Positions 1-10,358 are shown, numbered from the stretch's first letter. The stretch: 64,000 nt of DNA from Bacteroidota bacterium (GCA_016720655.1 JADKKE010000019.1:1-64000); one strand, 5' to 3'. Numbers and translations: made by a program. The notes: generated from the letters alone by a model not told the origin.

Positions 1-22
1 AGATTAGGACGAAATACTATAT

Positions 23-54
23 GATGAAACTCAGAGGAATCACTGAGATTCATC
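23..54. terminator. Hairpin near the window start, possible terminator
   Basis: Arms GATGAAaCTCAG and CTGAGaTTCATC pair with one A-A mismatch around an 8-base loop. A T-rich stretch follows about 15 bases later on the plus strand. It could end a gene lying left of the window. The rest of 1-276 is AT-rich and shows no gene that I can support. Confidence 0.3.
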
Positions 55-276
55 AAACATGGAAGTATTTTTTCATAGTATTCTGAACCCAAATACCACA
101 CACTTTTTCAATTACAATGCATGGATTTTCAATGAATTAAGTCATTTTTAGCCCAAATTGACCATTTTCTTCATTTTTTAACAATCAGCATCGGTATGGG
201 CAAATCTTTACATTTTTATTGATTTCATCTTGGGAAGAACAAGGTATTTTAGTGTGAATATTGAAAAAAAACACTT

Positions 277-2579
277 ATGATAAAAGCGCTTTCAAATTAA
301 AAATTACAGCACTTTTTTGGTTTTTTTGCATTTGTATTGTTCATTCGAACTGTTTTCATTCATATTGATAATCTGCCAGGTCTGCAATCAGATGGAAGCC
401 TAATAGATTGAAGACACTGATATCGCTACATTCCATCCACGGTGAAATAGAAAATTTCGAAACAGCTGAAAGAGCCTATTTGCAAACCGGAAACAGTATT
501 TTCCGGGTTCACTGCTAATCTTTTTCTATCTCTTCACTAATTATATACGACACAAACGCAAAGTGAGAAGAGAGCTGGATGAGACCACATCAAAAATTCT
601 GGACTTATATGACAATGCACCTTGCGGCTATCATTCGATTGATAAAAATGGTTGGATAGTCGAGATCAATCAAACAGAACTACCGTTTGGAGTTATGAAC
701 GAGGGAAATAATTGGAAAGAAAAAATTTTATTGATTTGCTTTCCGCTGAAAGTAAAAACCGCTTTGAGATCACTTTCCCCGGATACATTCCAGCAAAATG
801 TGATCAAAGATCTTGAATATGAAATGGTCCGTGAAAATGGAGAAACTTTTTTTGTTCAACTTACCGCAACAGCCATCACAGATTCAAATGGAAATTTTTT
901 GTACAGCAGGGCAATTATTGTAGATATCAGCGAAAGAAGGAAAAATGAAACAAAAGTTGATTACCTTAATAGTATCGTGGAACAATCGAGCGATGCAATG
1001 TCATTGGCAGGAGAATCAACAACAAAGAAAGACGGAAATTATATCAATGTACTAAGCTCCCTTACGCCCATCCATCAAAGCGAATGGTGAATTAACCGGA
1101 TTCGTTTTCCATCAATCAGGATATATCAACACAAAAACTTTACGAGAATCAACTCAAGCAATTCAACAAAGAATTATCTCTGAAAGTAATTGAAAAAACG
1201 AATGAGATCCGACAGAATCTGGAACGAATGACGGACGGTTTTATTGCCTTTGATAAAGACTGGAGATTTACCATGCTCAACGAACAATCGGAACAAATGT
1301 TGGGCATGAAAGCATCTGATTTATTGGGTAAAATTATCTGGGATGTATTTCCCGGAGTGCAAACGCATCCATTGTTCAAAGCGGATATTGATGCTATGCA
1401 AAGTCAAAAACATGTAGAGATCGAAGAGTACTTTGAACCACTCGGCCGTTGGTTCTTTAAAAGTATTTATCCGTCACCCGATGGAATCACCATTATTCTC
1501 AAAGACCGGACTGAAGTTCGAAATGCAGAAATCAGGCAAGCTAATTCCGAACGCAAATACAAATTGTTATTCCGCAACAACCCGCTTCCAATGTGGATGG
1601 TCATGTGGCCAACAACAAAAATTCTCGATGTGAATGAAGCCGCAATTAAACGGTATGGATACACCCGTGAAGTGTTTCTCACTATGGGGACGATCGATTT
1701 GTTGACACCATCGGAACGACCGGCTCTTAAAATGTATTGACAAACCGATGGAGAATGTCCGGAATCCGGGCGTTTGGAAACACATGAAAAAAGATGGCAG
1801 CCTCATCGACGTTGAAATCATCAATAACGAAATTGTTCTCGATGACCAGGTTGCCTTGCTTGTATTGGCAAATGATGTTACAGAAAAAATTCTTGCTGAA
1901 GAAGCCTTGATTGACTCCAATAATCAATTGAGAAAATTATCCACGCATCTTGAGAAAATACGGGAAGAAGAAAGAACCTTCATTGCTCGCGAAATTCATG
2001 ATGAGCTGGGTCAACAACTCACCGGATTAAAAATGGATATCTCCTGGCTCACTAAAAAAATGCACGCAGTGGATCCTGAATTAAAATTAAAGGCTCAGGA
2101 AATGTTGCTATTGATTGATGATACTGTAAAAACAGTCAGGCGAATTGCTACTGAACTTCGTCCGGGAATACTTGATGATCTGGGTCTTATCGCCGCATTG
2201 CAATGGCAAAGTCAGGAGTTCAGCAAACGAACAGGAATTCAATGTCAATTTAATACGGACCTTCACGATCAACATTATGATCAAAATCTCGCAACTGGAA
2301 TTTTCCGTATCTTTCAGGAATCGCTCACCAATGTTGCCAGACATGCTTCCGCTGCTAAAGGTCAGCTCATCACTTTCTTTGTATAACAACGAATTGGTTT
2401 TGATTGTAGAAGATGATGGCATCGGTTTCAAAGAAACTGAAAAACACCAACCACACAGCCTGGGTTTATTGGGCATGCGGGAAAGAGCACATTCTCTTAA
2501 GGGAGCACTCACAATTTCCAGTGAACCCGGGGCCGGCACCAAAATTCAGCTTACCACACCCTTCGTCATTGTTTCCTAA
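277..2579 (+). pseudogene. Multi-PAS sensor histidine kinase (HisKA_3/NarL type), broken by many indels
   Basis: Cytoplasmic-membrane sensor kinase, partner of the response regulator 12 bases downstream. The protein has to be followed through several frames. Around 420-510 there is a CHASE3-like stretch (ETAERAYLQTGN), then a membrane helix (GSLLIFFYLF), then PAS domains at about 575-935, 955-1120, 1225-1510 and 1560-1900. A HisKA_3 dimerisation box follows at about 1940-2160, with the phospho-acceptor His in AREIHDELGQQL, and then a HATPase with DDGIGF and GLLGMRERA up to 2579. Frame changes are visible near 500, inside PAS1 (about 690-790), near 1020-1110, at 1735-1760 (two runs each one base short) and at about 2360 (one extra base). 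In-frame stops also interrupt the region before 560. The density of damage is higher than anywhere else in the window, so it may be real decay or a low-quality contig end. The start at 277 is only a guess. Confidence 0.7.
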
Positions 2580-2591
2580 TTACCCAAATCA

Positions 2592-3233
2592 ATGATTAAG
2601 ATCCTGCTTGCAGACGATCACAGTATTGTTAGAAAAGGTTTCAAACAGATATTACAGGAGGAGTTTCCGGAAGCACTTTTTGAAGAGGCTGCAGATGGAC
2701 TCGAATTATTAAGAAAAGCCAGACTTTTCAATGCAGATATTATTATCAGTGATCTTTCTATGCCCGGTCGAAGTGGCATGGACACACTCAAACAACTAAA
2801 GGCTGAACTGCCTTCCACTCCTGTTATTATACTCAGCATCCATCCGGAAGATCAGTATGCTATCCGTGTACTGAAAGCCGGCGCTCAAGGGTATATCACG
2901 AAGGAAGCTGCACCTGAGGAACTTGTCCTGGCAGTTAGACAGGTTTTAAAAGGCAGGAGATACATCACACCATCACTTGCTGAAAAACTTGCGGAAGCAA
3001 TCGGTGGGCATTTTCTTGATCATGAAATGCCACATCAATCACTTTCAGACAGGGAATTTGATGTGCTGAAAATGATTTCTTCCGGCAAAACTGTCTCCGA
3101 AATAGCAGAATCACTTTCTCTAAGTGTGAATACCATAAGCACTTACAGAGCAAGAATTCTTGAGAAAATGAACATGCGTACGAATGCTGAATTGACTCAC
3201 TACTCAATTTCAAACAATATTATTGATTCCTGA
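2592..3233 (+). CDS. NarL/FixJ-family response regulator
   Basis: Two-component response regulator of 213 aa and intact. Residues 1-120 form a receiver domain with acidic pair D8/D9, phospho-acceptor D54 in IISDLSMPG and Lys in YITKEA. Residues about 148-210 are a LuxR-type helix-turn-helix (LSDREFDVLKMISSGKTVSE...). It starts 12 bases after the kinase reading ends, so the two were very likely one operon, and the HisKA_3 kinase class is the usual partner of this regulator class. Targets are unknown. A perfect inverted repeat just downstream (3247-3268) could be a terminator or a binding site. Confidence 0.9.
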   Translation: MIKILLADDHSIVRKGFKQILQEEFPEALFEEAADGLELLRKARLFNADIIISDLSMPGRSGMDTLKQLKAELPSTPVIILSIHPEDQYAIRVLKAGAQGYITKEAAPEELVLAVRQVLKGRRYITPSLAEKLAEAIGGHFLDHEMPHQSLSDREFDVLKMISSGKTVSEIAESLSLSVNTISTYRARILEKMNMRTNAELTHYSISNNIIDS

Positions 3234-3246
3234 TTCACCCCTATGT

Positions 3247-3268
3247 ATCTACCCCTTAGGGGGTAGAT
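3247..3268 (+). terminator. Perfect inverted repeat after the response regulator gene
   Basis: Arms ATCTACCCC and GGGGTAGAT form a 9-bp stem with loop TTAG, and a T5 run starts 6 bases later. This fits a short rho-independent terminator for the kinase/regulator pair. It also has the symmetry of a LuxR-family operator and lies upstream of the next receiver gene, so an operator role is possible. Confidence 0.5.
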
Positions 3269-3385
3269 GGATCTTTTTGTAGTGATGAATGTGACAGCAA
3301 ATACCACTTTCCTGCGACGCTTGTATGCTATCTTACCCTATGGCAATTGGGTAACTTTTTTGCTGTTTTACAGCTATAATACAAT

Positions 3386-3775
3386 ATGCCCCTCACTCCA
3401 CTCAAAGTTTTAATCGCCGACGATTCGCCAATCATTGTTCAACGAATAAGGGACTTGATTTCAGATATGGAATTTGTAAGTTCAATTGGATATGCCAACG
3501 ACGGCAGAGAAACTCTTGCTTTGGTCGAGTATATGAATCCTGATGTGGTGATTCTGGATATCAAAATGCCGGGACTCAATGGGCTCCAAGTCCTCGATGA
3601 AATCAGGAAACAACAAAACCACGTTAAAGTTATTCTGTTCACTAATCATACAGATGAATATTTCAAAACTCAGTGTCTCCAGAGAGGTGCTGATTTCTTT
3701 TTAGACAAATCAACAGATTTTGAGTTGATACCGGAAATACTTAAAATGAATTTGTACAGAGCAATCGCTTCTTAA
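3386..3775 (+). CDS. Stand-alone receiver (CheY-like) protein
   Basis: The 129-aa protein is a single receiver domain: acidic pair D12/D13 (IADDSP), phospho-acceptor D58 (VILDIKMPG), Thr in ILFTNHT and Lys in FFLDKS. There is no output domain, so it must act by protein contact or in a phosphorelay. It lies 13 bases before a second receiver-only gene and downstream of the sensor kinase, which suggests one signalling cluster. About 150 bases separate it from the NarL-type regulator, so it may have its own promoter. Confidence 0.85.
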   Translation: MPLTPLKVLIADDSPIIVQRIRDLISDMEFVSSIGYANDGRETLALVEYMNPDVVILDIKMPGLNGLQVLDEIRKQQNHVKVILFTNHTDEYFKTQCLQRGADFFLDKSTDFELIPEILKMNLYRAIAS

Positions 3776-3788
3776 GACAGGCATTTTT

Positions 3789-4190
3789 ATGAACTTCTCC
3801 GCTCCGTTCAACAACATTCTTCTTCTCGACGATACGGATGTGGATTTGTTCATTAGCAAAAAAATTATTGAAGCTGCTAATTTCGCCAAATCGATTTCTT
3901 CTTTTCGATCAGGCTCCGATGCTTTACTCGATCTCCGGGAGAAAATTAATACCGGTCATCACTGGCCTGATCTATGTTTTGTTGATGTGCGTATGCCGGA
4001 AATGGATGGCTTTGAATTTATCAGTAAGGCCGGAGCTTTGGCACCAAAAAACATTCCGACAAAATTTATTCTTATCACATCGGAATTGTCCGAAGAAATA
4101 AAAATGAAGGCCAAACAGCATTCTTCAATTTACAAAGTGCTTAGAAAACCTTTCACGATCGAGGATTTACAAACCCTGCTGCCGGAATAA
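3789..4190 (+). CDS. Stand-alone receiver (CheY-like) protein
   Basis: Receiver-only protein of 133 aa with acidic pair D14/D15 (LLLDDTDVD), phospho-acceptor D66 (CFVDVRMPEMDG), Thr/Ser in LITSE and Lys in VLRKPF. The form NNILLLDDTDVDLFISKKI is common in stand-alone receivers of Bacteroidota (from memory). It follows the previous receiver gene closely and ends 14 bases before the convergent minus-strand cluster, so it closes the signalling block. Confidence 0.85.
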   Translation: MNFSAPFNNILLLDDTDVDLFISKKIIEAANFAKSISSFRSGSDALLDLREKINTGHHWPDLCFVDVRMPEMDGFEFISKAGALAPKNIPTKFILITSELSEEIKMKAKQHSSIYKVLRKPFTIEDLQTLLPE

Positions 4191-4203
4191 ATAAGGAATA
4201 GTC

Positions 4204-4569
4204 CTAAACAGTCCGTGAATAATAAGGAACCGTTGGGTTTGAAACATTTTCCTTTTGCTGCCAATAAGCAAGTGTGACAACTCTCCCTGTTGTGTCCTTG
4301 AGTAGCCTTCCAAAAACTGCATTGGTCGCATTAAACCTGACATCTGTCACACCAATCGTATAGGTCTCATTCGCAGGAATACTCTCCTTTTCTGGATCAG
4401 GTGCCGGGGCTACTTTCGGTGGTGGACTTACAATAACAATCACACTGTATCCATTGTATTCTAACAGGGGCCTAAGAAAATCGACACGACTCTGGCTCGC
4501 ATTTTTCTCAACAACGGAACATTTAACTCCGTCCATGTCTTCAAATAAATGGTTTTGATTAATTGCCAT
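4204..4569 (-). CDS. Conserved-looking protein of unknown function
   Basis: The 121-aa protein begins MAINQNHLFEDMDGVKCSVV. It has a proline/alanine-rich linker at about residues 49-62 (PPPKVAPAPDPEK) and a C-terminal half rich in beta-type residues. There is no signal peptide, membrane segment or metal motif. It lies 59 bases after nuoN on the same strand, so it could be read with the end of the nuo operon, although nothing ties it to complex I. The strict start and clean boundaries argue for a real gene. I do not recognise its family with certainty. Confidence 0.6.
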   Translation of the reverse strand: MAINQNHLFEDMDGVKCSVVEKNASQSRVDFLRPLLEYNGYSVIVIVSPPPKVAPAPDPEKESIPANETYTIGVTDVRFNATNAVFGRLLKDTTGRVVTLAYWQQKENVSNPTVPYYSRTV

Positions 4570-4628
4570 GATCAGATTTTAAGAATTTACAAACCGAAGC
4601 CAGATAAATATTTTGCATACCAATTTAC

Positions 4629-6047
4629 TTACATCCCGTGGCTCAAGGATAGGATGTACTCATACAAACCGTTGGCAAAACCCGTAACAAGAATACCGGC
4701 GACACACAAAATGATGGCCAGCTTAATACTTGTTTGACTTTTAATTGGTTCAATTGCATTTTCGTTTGAATCCATAAATACTGCGCGGATCACACGAAGA
4801 TAATAGTAGAGTGAAACGATCATGTTCAGAGATGCAATCGTGATCAATAAATAATTTCCTTTTGCAGCCCCGGCTGTCAGCAAGAATATTTTTCCAAAAA
4901 AACCGGCTGTAGGCGGAATGCCTGCCAGCGAAAATAAAGACAATGCAAGAACCCAACCCAACATTGGATTTGTTTTGTACAAGCCTTTATAATCATCAAT
5001 CGACTCACGCCCGGTTTCCGAAGAGATAAGAGAAATAACACCAAAGGCTCCGAGATTTGAGAAGATATAAATCAGAATGAAATAAATCGATGCTGCCATT
5101 CCGGATTCAGAGCTTCCTGAAATACCAATCAGAATATATCCCACCTGTGCGATCGAACTGAATGCAAGGAAACGCTTCATGTTGTTTTGCCTCAATGCAA
5201 ACAAATTACCAACTACCATTGTCAGAATAGAAAGAACCACCATGGCGTCATACCAAACTGTTGCAATCCCTTTAAACGTGGTATACATCACCGATGAAAA
5301 AACAAATACCATAGCACCTTTTGAAATGACGGACAAATAGGACGTTACACTCACAGGCGAACCTTCATAAACGTCTGCGGTCCAGAAATGGAATGGAACA
5401 ACGGATAATTTGAAAGCAAATCCACTGAATAACATGAGGAATGAAAGCACCTGCAGCGGACTCCCATCGAAATTATATCCGGAACCAAGGAGCGAAAAAG
5501 TTCCTGTCATCCCGTAAAATAAAGAGATACCAAACAGCAGTATTCCGGAAGAGAATGCAGATGACATTATCATTTTCATTGCTGCTTCGCTGGAATTTGC
5601 TTTCTCCATATCAAAATTACACATGGCCGCCAGGGGAATAGTCGACAATTCCAGACCAAGATAAAACATCAACAAATTACCGCTTGAGAGCATGAAAAAC
5701 ATTCCAATCAACGTTGAGATCAACAACATGTAAAATTCAGGAACATGCTTGTGATCCTTTAGCCAACTCGATGCCTGCAGGCAAATAATAAATGTTCCTA
5801 AGTTGAGAATATTTTTTTCAAAAGCCAGCAGACCGGAATTCAAAAACATGCCGCCAAACAATGAACCATCTTTGTTCAAGAACCAACCCAAAATGAAATT
5901 CAGGAAGAACACAACATTCATAACATTGATCAATGATGAATTGACAATAGGCTTCGTCCTGATTTTCAAGATCAGGAGAAAGACAAGAATGAGTACGAGA
6001 CTCAGTTCATGCTTCATCAAAAAAAAGAATTCCGTCATTCCATTCAT
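4629..6047 (-). CDS. nuoN: NADH-quinone oxidoreductase subunit N
   Basis: Antiporter-like membrane subunit of respiratory complex I, 472 aa, close to the usual length. About 14 hydrophobic helices are visible. The proton_antipo_M signature is present (ELSTIPLAAM; AFKLSVVPFHFWTADVYEGSP with the buried Lys), as is the conserved LALSLFSLAGIPPTAGFFGK. It takes part in proton translocation coupled to quinone reduction. Its start overlaps the nuoM stop by 4 bases (ATGA), and it is the last nuo gene of the operon. The sequence is intact. Confidence 0.95.
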   Translation of the reverse strand: MNGMTEFFFLMKHELSLVLILVFLLILKIRTKPIVNSSLINVMNVVFFLNFILGWFLNKDGSLFGGMFLNSGLLAFEKNILNLGTFIICLQASSWLKDHKHVPEFYMLLISTLIGMFFMLSSGNLLMFYLGLELSTIPLAAMCNFDMEKANSSEAAMKMIMSSAFSSGILLFGISLFYGMTGTFSLLGSGYNFDGSPLQVLSFLMLFSGFAFKLSVVPFHFWTADVYEGSPVSVTSYLSVISKGAMVFVFSSVMYTTFKGIATVWYDAMVVLSILTMVVGNLFALRQNNMKRFLAFSSIAQVGYILIGISGSSESGMAASIYFILIYIFSNLGAFGVISLISSETGRESIDDYKGLYKTNPMLGWVLALSLFSLAGIPPTAGFFGKIFLLTAGAAKGNYLLITIASLNMIVSLYYYLRVIRAVFMDSNENAIEPIKSQTSIKLAIILCVAGILVTGFANGLYEYILSLSHGM

Positions 6048-7531
6048 TTTAACAGAGCAAACCTGCTCAATTGATTATAGATAGCTTCAGCACCCGGAGA
6101 AACAAGATCATTTAGCCAGAAAGGCATTACACCAATGGCAACTATTCCCACAATCAGAACACCTGCAGCGAGTTTTTCATTCCAGTGCGCATCCGTCAAT
6201 GTCAGGAATTTCGGATTGTTCACCGGTCCCATCACCGATTGTCCGGTTGCACGAAGGATATACACTGCCGTGACAACAATCGACATACATGCCAGGATCG
6301 TTGCGATGTGATAGAACATTCCGCTTCGCTGCCAGGAACCAACGAAAATTGTCATCTCGGCTACAAATCCGCTGAAACCGGGTAATCCGAGGGAACACAA
6401 ACCGGCAATAAAAAATACTGTACTGATAAAAGGCATCATTTTCATGAGACCTCCCAGTTCCTTTACAGCCCGGGTATGCGTGCGTTCATACAACATCCCG
6501 ATCGCGGCAAAGAAAAGTGCCGTCATCAATCCATGAGACACCATTTGCAATACAGCTCCGGTTATTGCTGTCTTCGTTAACATTCCGATACCCAGCAAAA
6601 CAAATCCACAATGACTCACGGAAGAATATGCGTTGATATATTTCAAATCCGTTTGCATCATCGTTGCAAAAGCTCCATAGATAATTGCAATCGCCGCAAC
6701 AAGTACAATATATCCGGAATAATACTGTGCTGCTTCCGGCATCAGGTAAGTAGCGACTCGCAAGCAACCATAACCGCCAAGCTTCATTGAAATTCCGGCA
6801 AGGAACATGGATGCAGCTGTAGGCGCTGATGAATGTCCGTCAGGAACCCAGGTGTGAAAAGGAAAAATTGCAGTGAATACACCAAATCCAATGAACAGAA
6901 ATGGGAAGAATATTTTCTGAATATAAAAGGGAATATGAAATGTGCTGAGGTGAACAAGATCAAAACTGTTCCCGGAGTTGTAATACATTCCGATCATCCC
7001 AACAAGTACCAGTGCCGAACCACCCATGAGCATCAATGCAAGTTTGTTGGCACTGTATTCTTTCTTTCCACTTCCCCAGATTCCAATCAATAAATACTTC
7101 GGAATTACTGCAACTTCAAGGAAGAAAAAGAGCAGGAATAAATCCAGAGAGATAAAAAATCCATAGGCGCCGGCACTCAGGATAATGAGCAAAAGGAAAA
7201 ATTCCTTTGTCATCTTTTCGATTTTCCAGGAAACGAGAACACCGGCAAAGACCACAGAGGCAGTCAATAAAATCATTGCGATAGAAATTCCGTCTACTCC
7301 AATATGGAAGTTGATATTCAATGCCGGAAACCAGGCGGAGCTGGATTCAAAAAGAAAGAGTGCGGTATTTCCGGCAGCTCTTTCAGTCAGATAATTCTGA
7401 AGTAGCAACAAAGAAAATAACAACTGAATTCCCGAACCGGCCAGGGCGACAGTGCGTGAAGCCTTTGCATTACTCATTGCAAGAATGAGAGCTGTGAGAA
7501 GCGGAAGCAGGATAAGTATCGTGAGCATCAT
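6044..7531 (-). CDS. nuoM: NADH-quinone oxidoreductase subunit M
   Basis: Antiporter-like complex I subunit of 495 aa, intact. Visible hallmarks are FHIGVDGISIAMILLTA, FLEVAVIPKYLLIGIWG, FPFHTWVPDGHSSAPTAASMFLAG (with conserved His/Asp) and SHGLMTALFFAAIGMLYERTHTR. Fourteen or so membrane helices are predicted by eye. It lies between nuoL (9-base gap) and nuoN (4-base overlap), the normal L-M-N order, and pumps protons in the membrane arm. Confidence 0.95.
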   Translation of the reverse strand: MMLTILILLPLLTALILAMSNAKASRTVALAGSGIQLLFSLLLLQNYLTERAAGNTALFLFESSSAWFPALNINFHIGVDGISIAMILLTASVVFAGVLVSWKIEKMTKEFFLLLIILSAGAYGFFISLDLFLLFFFLEVAVIPKYLLIGIWGSGKKEYSANKLALMLMGGSALVLVGMIGMYYNSGNSFDLVHLSTFHIPFYIQKIFFPFLFIGFGVFTAIFPFHTWVPDGHSSAPTAASMFLAGISMKLGGYGCLRVATYLMPEAAQYYSGYIVLVAAIAIIYGAFATMMQTDLKYINAYSSVSHCGFVLLGIGMLTKTAITGAVLQMVSHGLMTALFFAAIGMLYERTHTRAVKELGGLMKMMPFISTVFFIAGLCSLGLPGFSGFVAEMTIFVGSWQRSGMFYHIATILACMSIVVTAVYILRATGQSVMGPVNNPKFLTLTDAHWNEKLAAGVLIVGIVAIGVMPFWLNDLVSPGAEAIYNQLSRFALLK

Positions 7532-7540
7532 AGATCGTCC

Positions 7541-9478
7541 TTAATGAATCCAAACATAAATGAAGAGCAGCGCTAATCCAATGATACCGGTTAGGAAGTA
7601 GGCAGCATAATTCTGCACCCTTCCCGATTGAATTCCGCTAATCGAGAAAGAGAAAACCTGCGCTGCTGCTCCGAAAGTATTCATCATTCCGTCAACAATA
7701 TTCCGGTCAATCCATGCTGCAGGGCGACCAACCAGATTAAAAACAATTTTCTTTGTCACAAAGAGATAAATCTCATCGATATAGAATTTATTTTTTACAG
7801 TATGTGTAAATGACCCCAGACGATTCGCGATCCTGTCAGGATAAGCAGTAGTCGATTTATAAAAAACAAATGCGATCACGATCCCGCCTAAGGAAAGTGC
7901 TACCGGCAAAATGCTGGAAGTCAAGATGTGTTTCTGTAGCAAGCACTTTCCCATCTGTTGAAACAAATTCTCCAAAAGGTATCCAACCGGATGAAATGGC
8001 AAGAAGTCCCAATACTGCCAATGGAAACAGCATGCTGGCAGGTCCTTCTCCATGGTGGGATTCTCCATGGCTGACAAATGGTTTATTCCAAAAGATAGAG
8101 AAGTACAATCTAAACATGTAGAATGCAGTGATTCCCGCAGTGATCAGTGCCACATAATAAATCAATGGATTTGAATGGAAAGCTGCCAGTAATATTTCTT
8201 CTTTACTGAAAAATCCTGAGAACGGTGGAACTCCGGCGATGGCAAGACAAGCAATTAAAAACGTAATGTGCGTAATCGGTAAGAATTTCCTAAGCCCACC
8301 CATGTCTTTCATCTCATTGCTATGCACATAATGAATCACTGCTCCGGCTCCGAGGAACAACAAAGCTTTGAACATTGCATGGGTAAACAAATGAAACATT
8401 GATGCTGTGTAACCCAATCCTGATTCTCCACCAAAATCTGAAACACCCAAGGCAAACATCATGTAGCCAATCTGAGACATGGTTGAATAAGCAAGTACTC
8501 GCTTGATGTCTGTCTGCGTGCAGGCGATTAATGCTGCGATGAGTGCCGACACTGCTCCGGTGTAAGCAACAATTTCAAGTGCAACCGGACAAGCGATCGA
8601 AAATACCGGAAACAACCTGGCTACAAGATAGACGCCTGCAACGACCATCGTTACAGCATGGATCAATGCAGACACCGGAGTCGGTCCTTCCATGGCATCC
8701 GGCAACCAAACATGCAATGGGAACATTGCCGATTTTCCCGCGCCACCCACAAACACAAGCGTAAGTCCCCAGGTTAAAGCGGAAACTCCAAGAAATGTAG
8801 CAGATGATGCTGCTTGGGCGAAAGGAGAACCTGTGGTGGTAAACCGTTCAATGAGGGTTCCGAAATCAAGAGTTTCGGAATAATAGGACAATATGAGTAT
8901 TCCAATCAAAAACCAAGATCCGCAAATCGGGTAACAATGAACGCTTTTTTTGCCGCAGCAACAGCGGAAGGTTTGTTGTAATAAAATCCGATGAGCAGGA
9001 CGGATGAAACACCCACAAGTTCCCAGAAGATATAGGTTTGGAAAATATTCGTAGACAACACCAATCCCAACATGGAAAACGTAAACAAGGAAAGAAATGA
9101 ATAATATGTCGCATAGCGCTCCTCCCCTTTCATGTATCCCAGACTATAAATGTGAACCATCAGTGAAACGAAAGTCACAACAACGATCATCATTACCGAA
9201 ATCGGATCCAGGAGAATACCCATATTGATCGACAGGGTTTCACTGAATCGTAACCACACGAACTGAAAAGGAATTGTGGCAACAAATGCATCTCCTGCTT
9301 TTCCAAATCCAAAGAAATAATTGTACGCGGTGATAAGGCTGATTGCTGCTGATACAGCAAGCGATAAAGTGCCGATAATCCCTGAAAAATTACCAATAAA
9401 CTTTCTGCCAAACAATCCCAGCAAAAGGAATGTAGCGAGTGGCAACGCGGGGATGAGTATTAGTAGCGAACTATTCAT
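7541..9478 (-). CDS. nuoL: NADH-quinone oxidoreductase subunit L, split by two frameshifts
   Basis: Membrane-arm antiporter subunit of complex I, about 645 aa when rebuilt, which is a normal length. The N-terminal part (from 9478) carries SINMGILLDPISVMM and SLGYMKGEERYATYYSFLSLF. The middle part carries PLHVWLPDAMEGPTPVSALIHA and SQIGYMMFALG. The last part holds the long lateral helix region. The first frame break is at about 8905-8910, where a T run is one base short (ADLGF then LIGILIL). The second is near 7930 (ATETH then ILTSSILPVALSLGG). Both pieces align cleanly across the breaks. Because NuoL is required in every complex I operon and all its neighbours are intact, sequencing error is more likely than mutation. 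Confidence 0.9.
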
Positions 9479-9531
9479 TTTTTATTTCTTCAATTCAAAC
9501 TCCTGATTCCAGGGTACACTTAAGATTCGAT

Positions 9532-9846
9532 TTAGTCCCTCATTACTTCCGCGTCTTCAACATCTATTGATTTGTGTCTGCGGTAGAGATTTATAATAAT
9601 TGCAATTGCAACAGCTGCCTCTGCCGCTGCAATGGTGATAATAAACAAAGAGAAGAATACCCCGTCAAGTTTCCCGGGAAAGAGGTATTTATTGAAGGCC
9701 AGAAAATTGATGTTTACACTATTCAACAACAACTCCACTGACATTAACATCACGATAAGATTCCTTCGTGTAAGAAAACCATAGACACCAATGAAAAACA
9801 AAGAGGTGCTTAAAACCAATAAATGAGTAAGTCCGATCTGGTTCAT
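9532..9846 (-). CDS. nuoK: NADH-quinone oxidoreductase subunit K
   Basis: Small complex I membrane subunit of 104 aa with three hydrophobic helices. It has the conserved acidic residues of helices 2 and 3 (LMSVELLLNSVNINF; ITIAAAEAAVAIAIIINLYR), which lie on the proton path. The start at 9846 was chosen because it overlaps the nuoJ stop as ATGA and gives the usual family length; the frame is open for 12 more codons upstream without support. The gap to nuoL is 53 bases. Confidence 0.93.
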   Translation of the reverse strand: MNQIGLTHLLVLSTSLFFIGVYGFLTRRNLIVMLMSVELLLNSVNINFLAFNKYLFPGKLDGVFFSLFIITIAAAEAAVAIAIIINLYRRHKSIDVEDAEVMRD

Positions 9847-10358
9847 TTGTCTCCGGGTGCTTTTATTGCTATGACAATACAACCGATCATCGCGGCAAGA
9901 AGTAAGATACTCACAACTTCAAAAGGCAAGGCATATCCACCCTCCCCAACACTCAACATTTTCATTCCAATTGCAGAAACACTGGTATCACCTTCGGGTT
10001 CAAGTGAAGGAATGAAGGTGTGCTGTAGAAGCAGTGTACTCGTTAACAAGAATCCACAGAGAACTGCAAGTCCGGCAAATAATCTCCGGCTCAGGTTTGG
10101 CCGGGGCATATCCAGGGAAGATGTCTGCGTAAGAAAAATCGAGAAGATAATTAACACGACAATCCCCCCAACATACACAATAATCTGTACTGCCGCGAGA
10201 AACTCATAATGCATCCAAAAATACAGGCCTGCAATGCCAATGAGAGAAAAAAGCAGGTAAACTGCAGAACGAAAGATCTTTCGTGACGTCACAGCCATAA
10301 ACCCTCCGCCAATAATCAGCAAAGCAAGCAGATAAAAGACAATCGAATTCGCACTCAT
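9843..10358 (-). CDS. nuoJ: NADH-quinone oxidoreductase subunit J
   Basis: Complex I membrane subunit of 171 aa with five hydrophobic segments. The family motif ELLAAVQIIVYVGGIVVLIIF is seen as VQIIVYVGGIVVLIIFSIF at about residues 57-75. The start shares one base with the nuoI stop (TAATG) and the stop overlaps nuoK by 4 bases, so translation is tightly coupled. The sequence is intact. Confidence 0.93.
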   Translation of the reverse strand: MSANSIVFYLLALLIIGGGFMAVTSRKIFRSAVYLLFSLIGIAGLYFWMHYEFLAAVQIIVYVGGIVVLIIFSIFLTQTSSLDMPRPNLSRRLFAGLAVLCGFLLTSTLLLQHTFIPSLEPEGDTSVSAIGMKMLSVGEGGYALPFEVVSILLLAAMIGCIVIAIKAPGDK

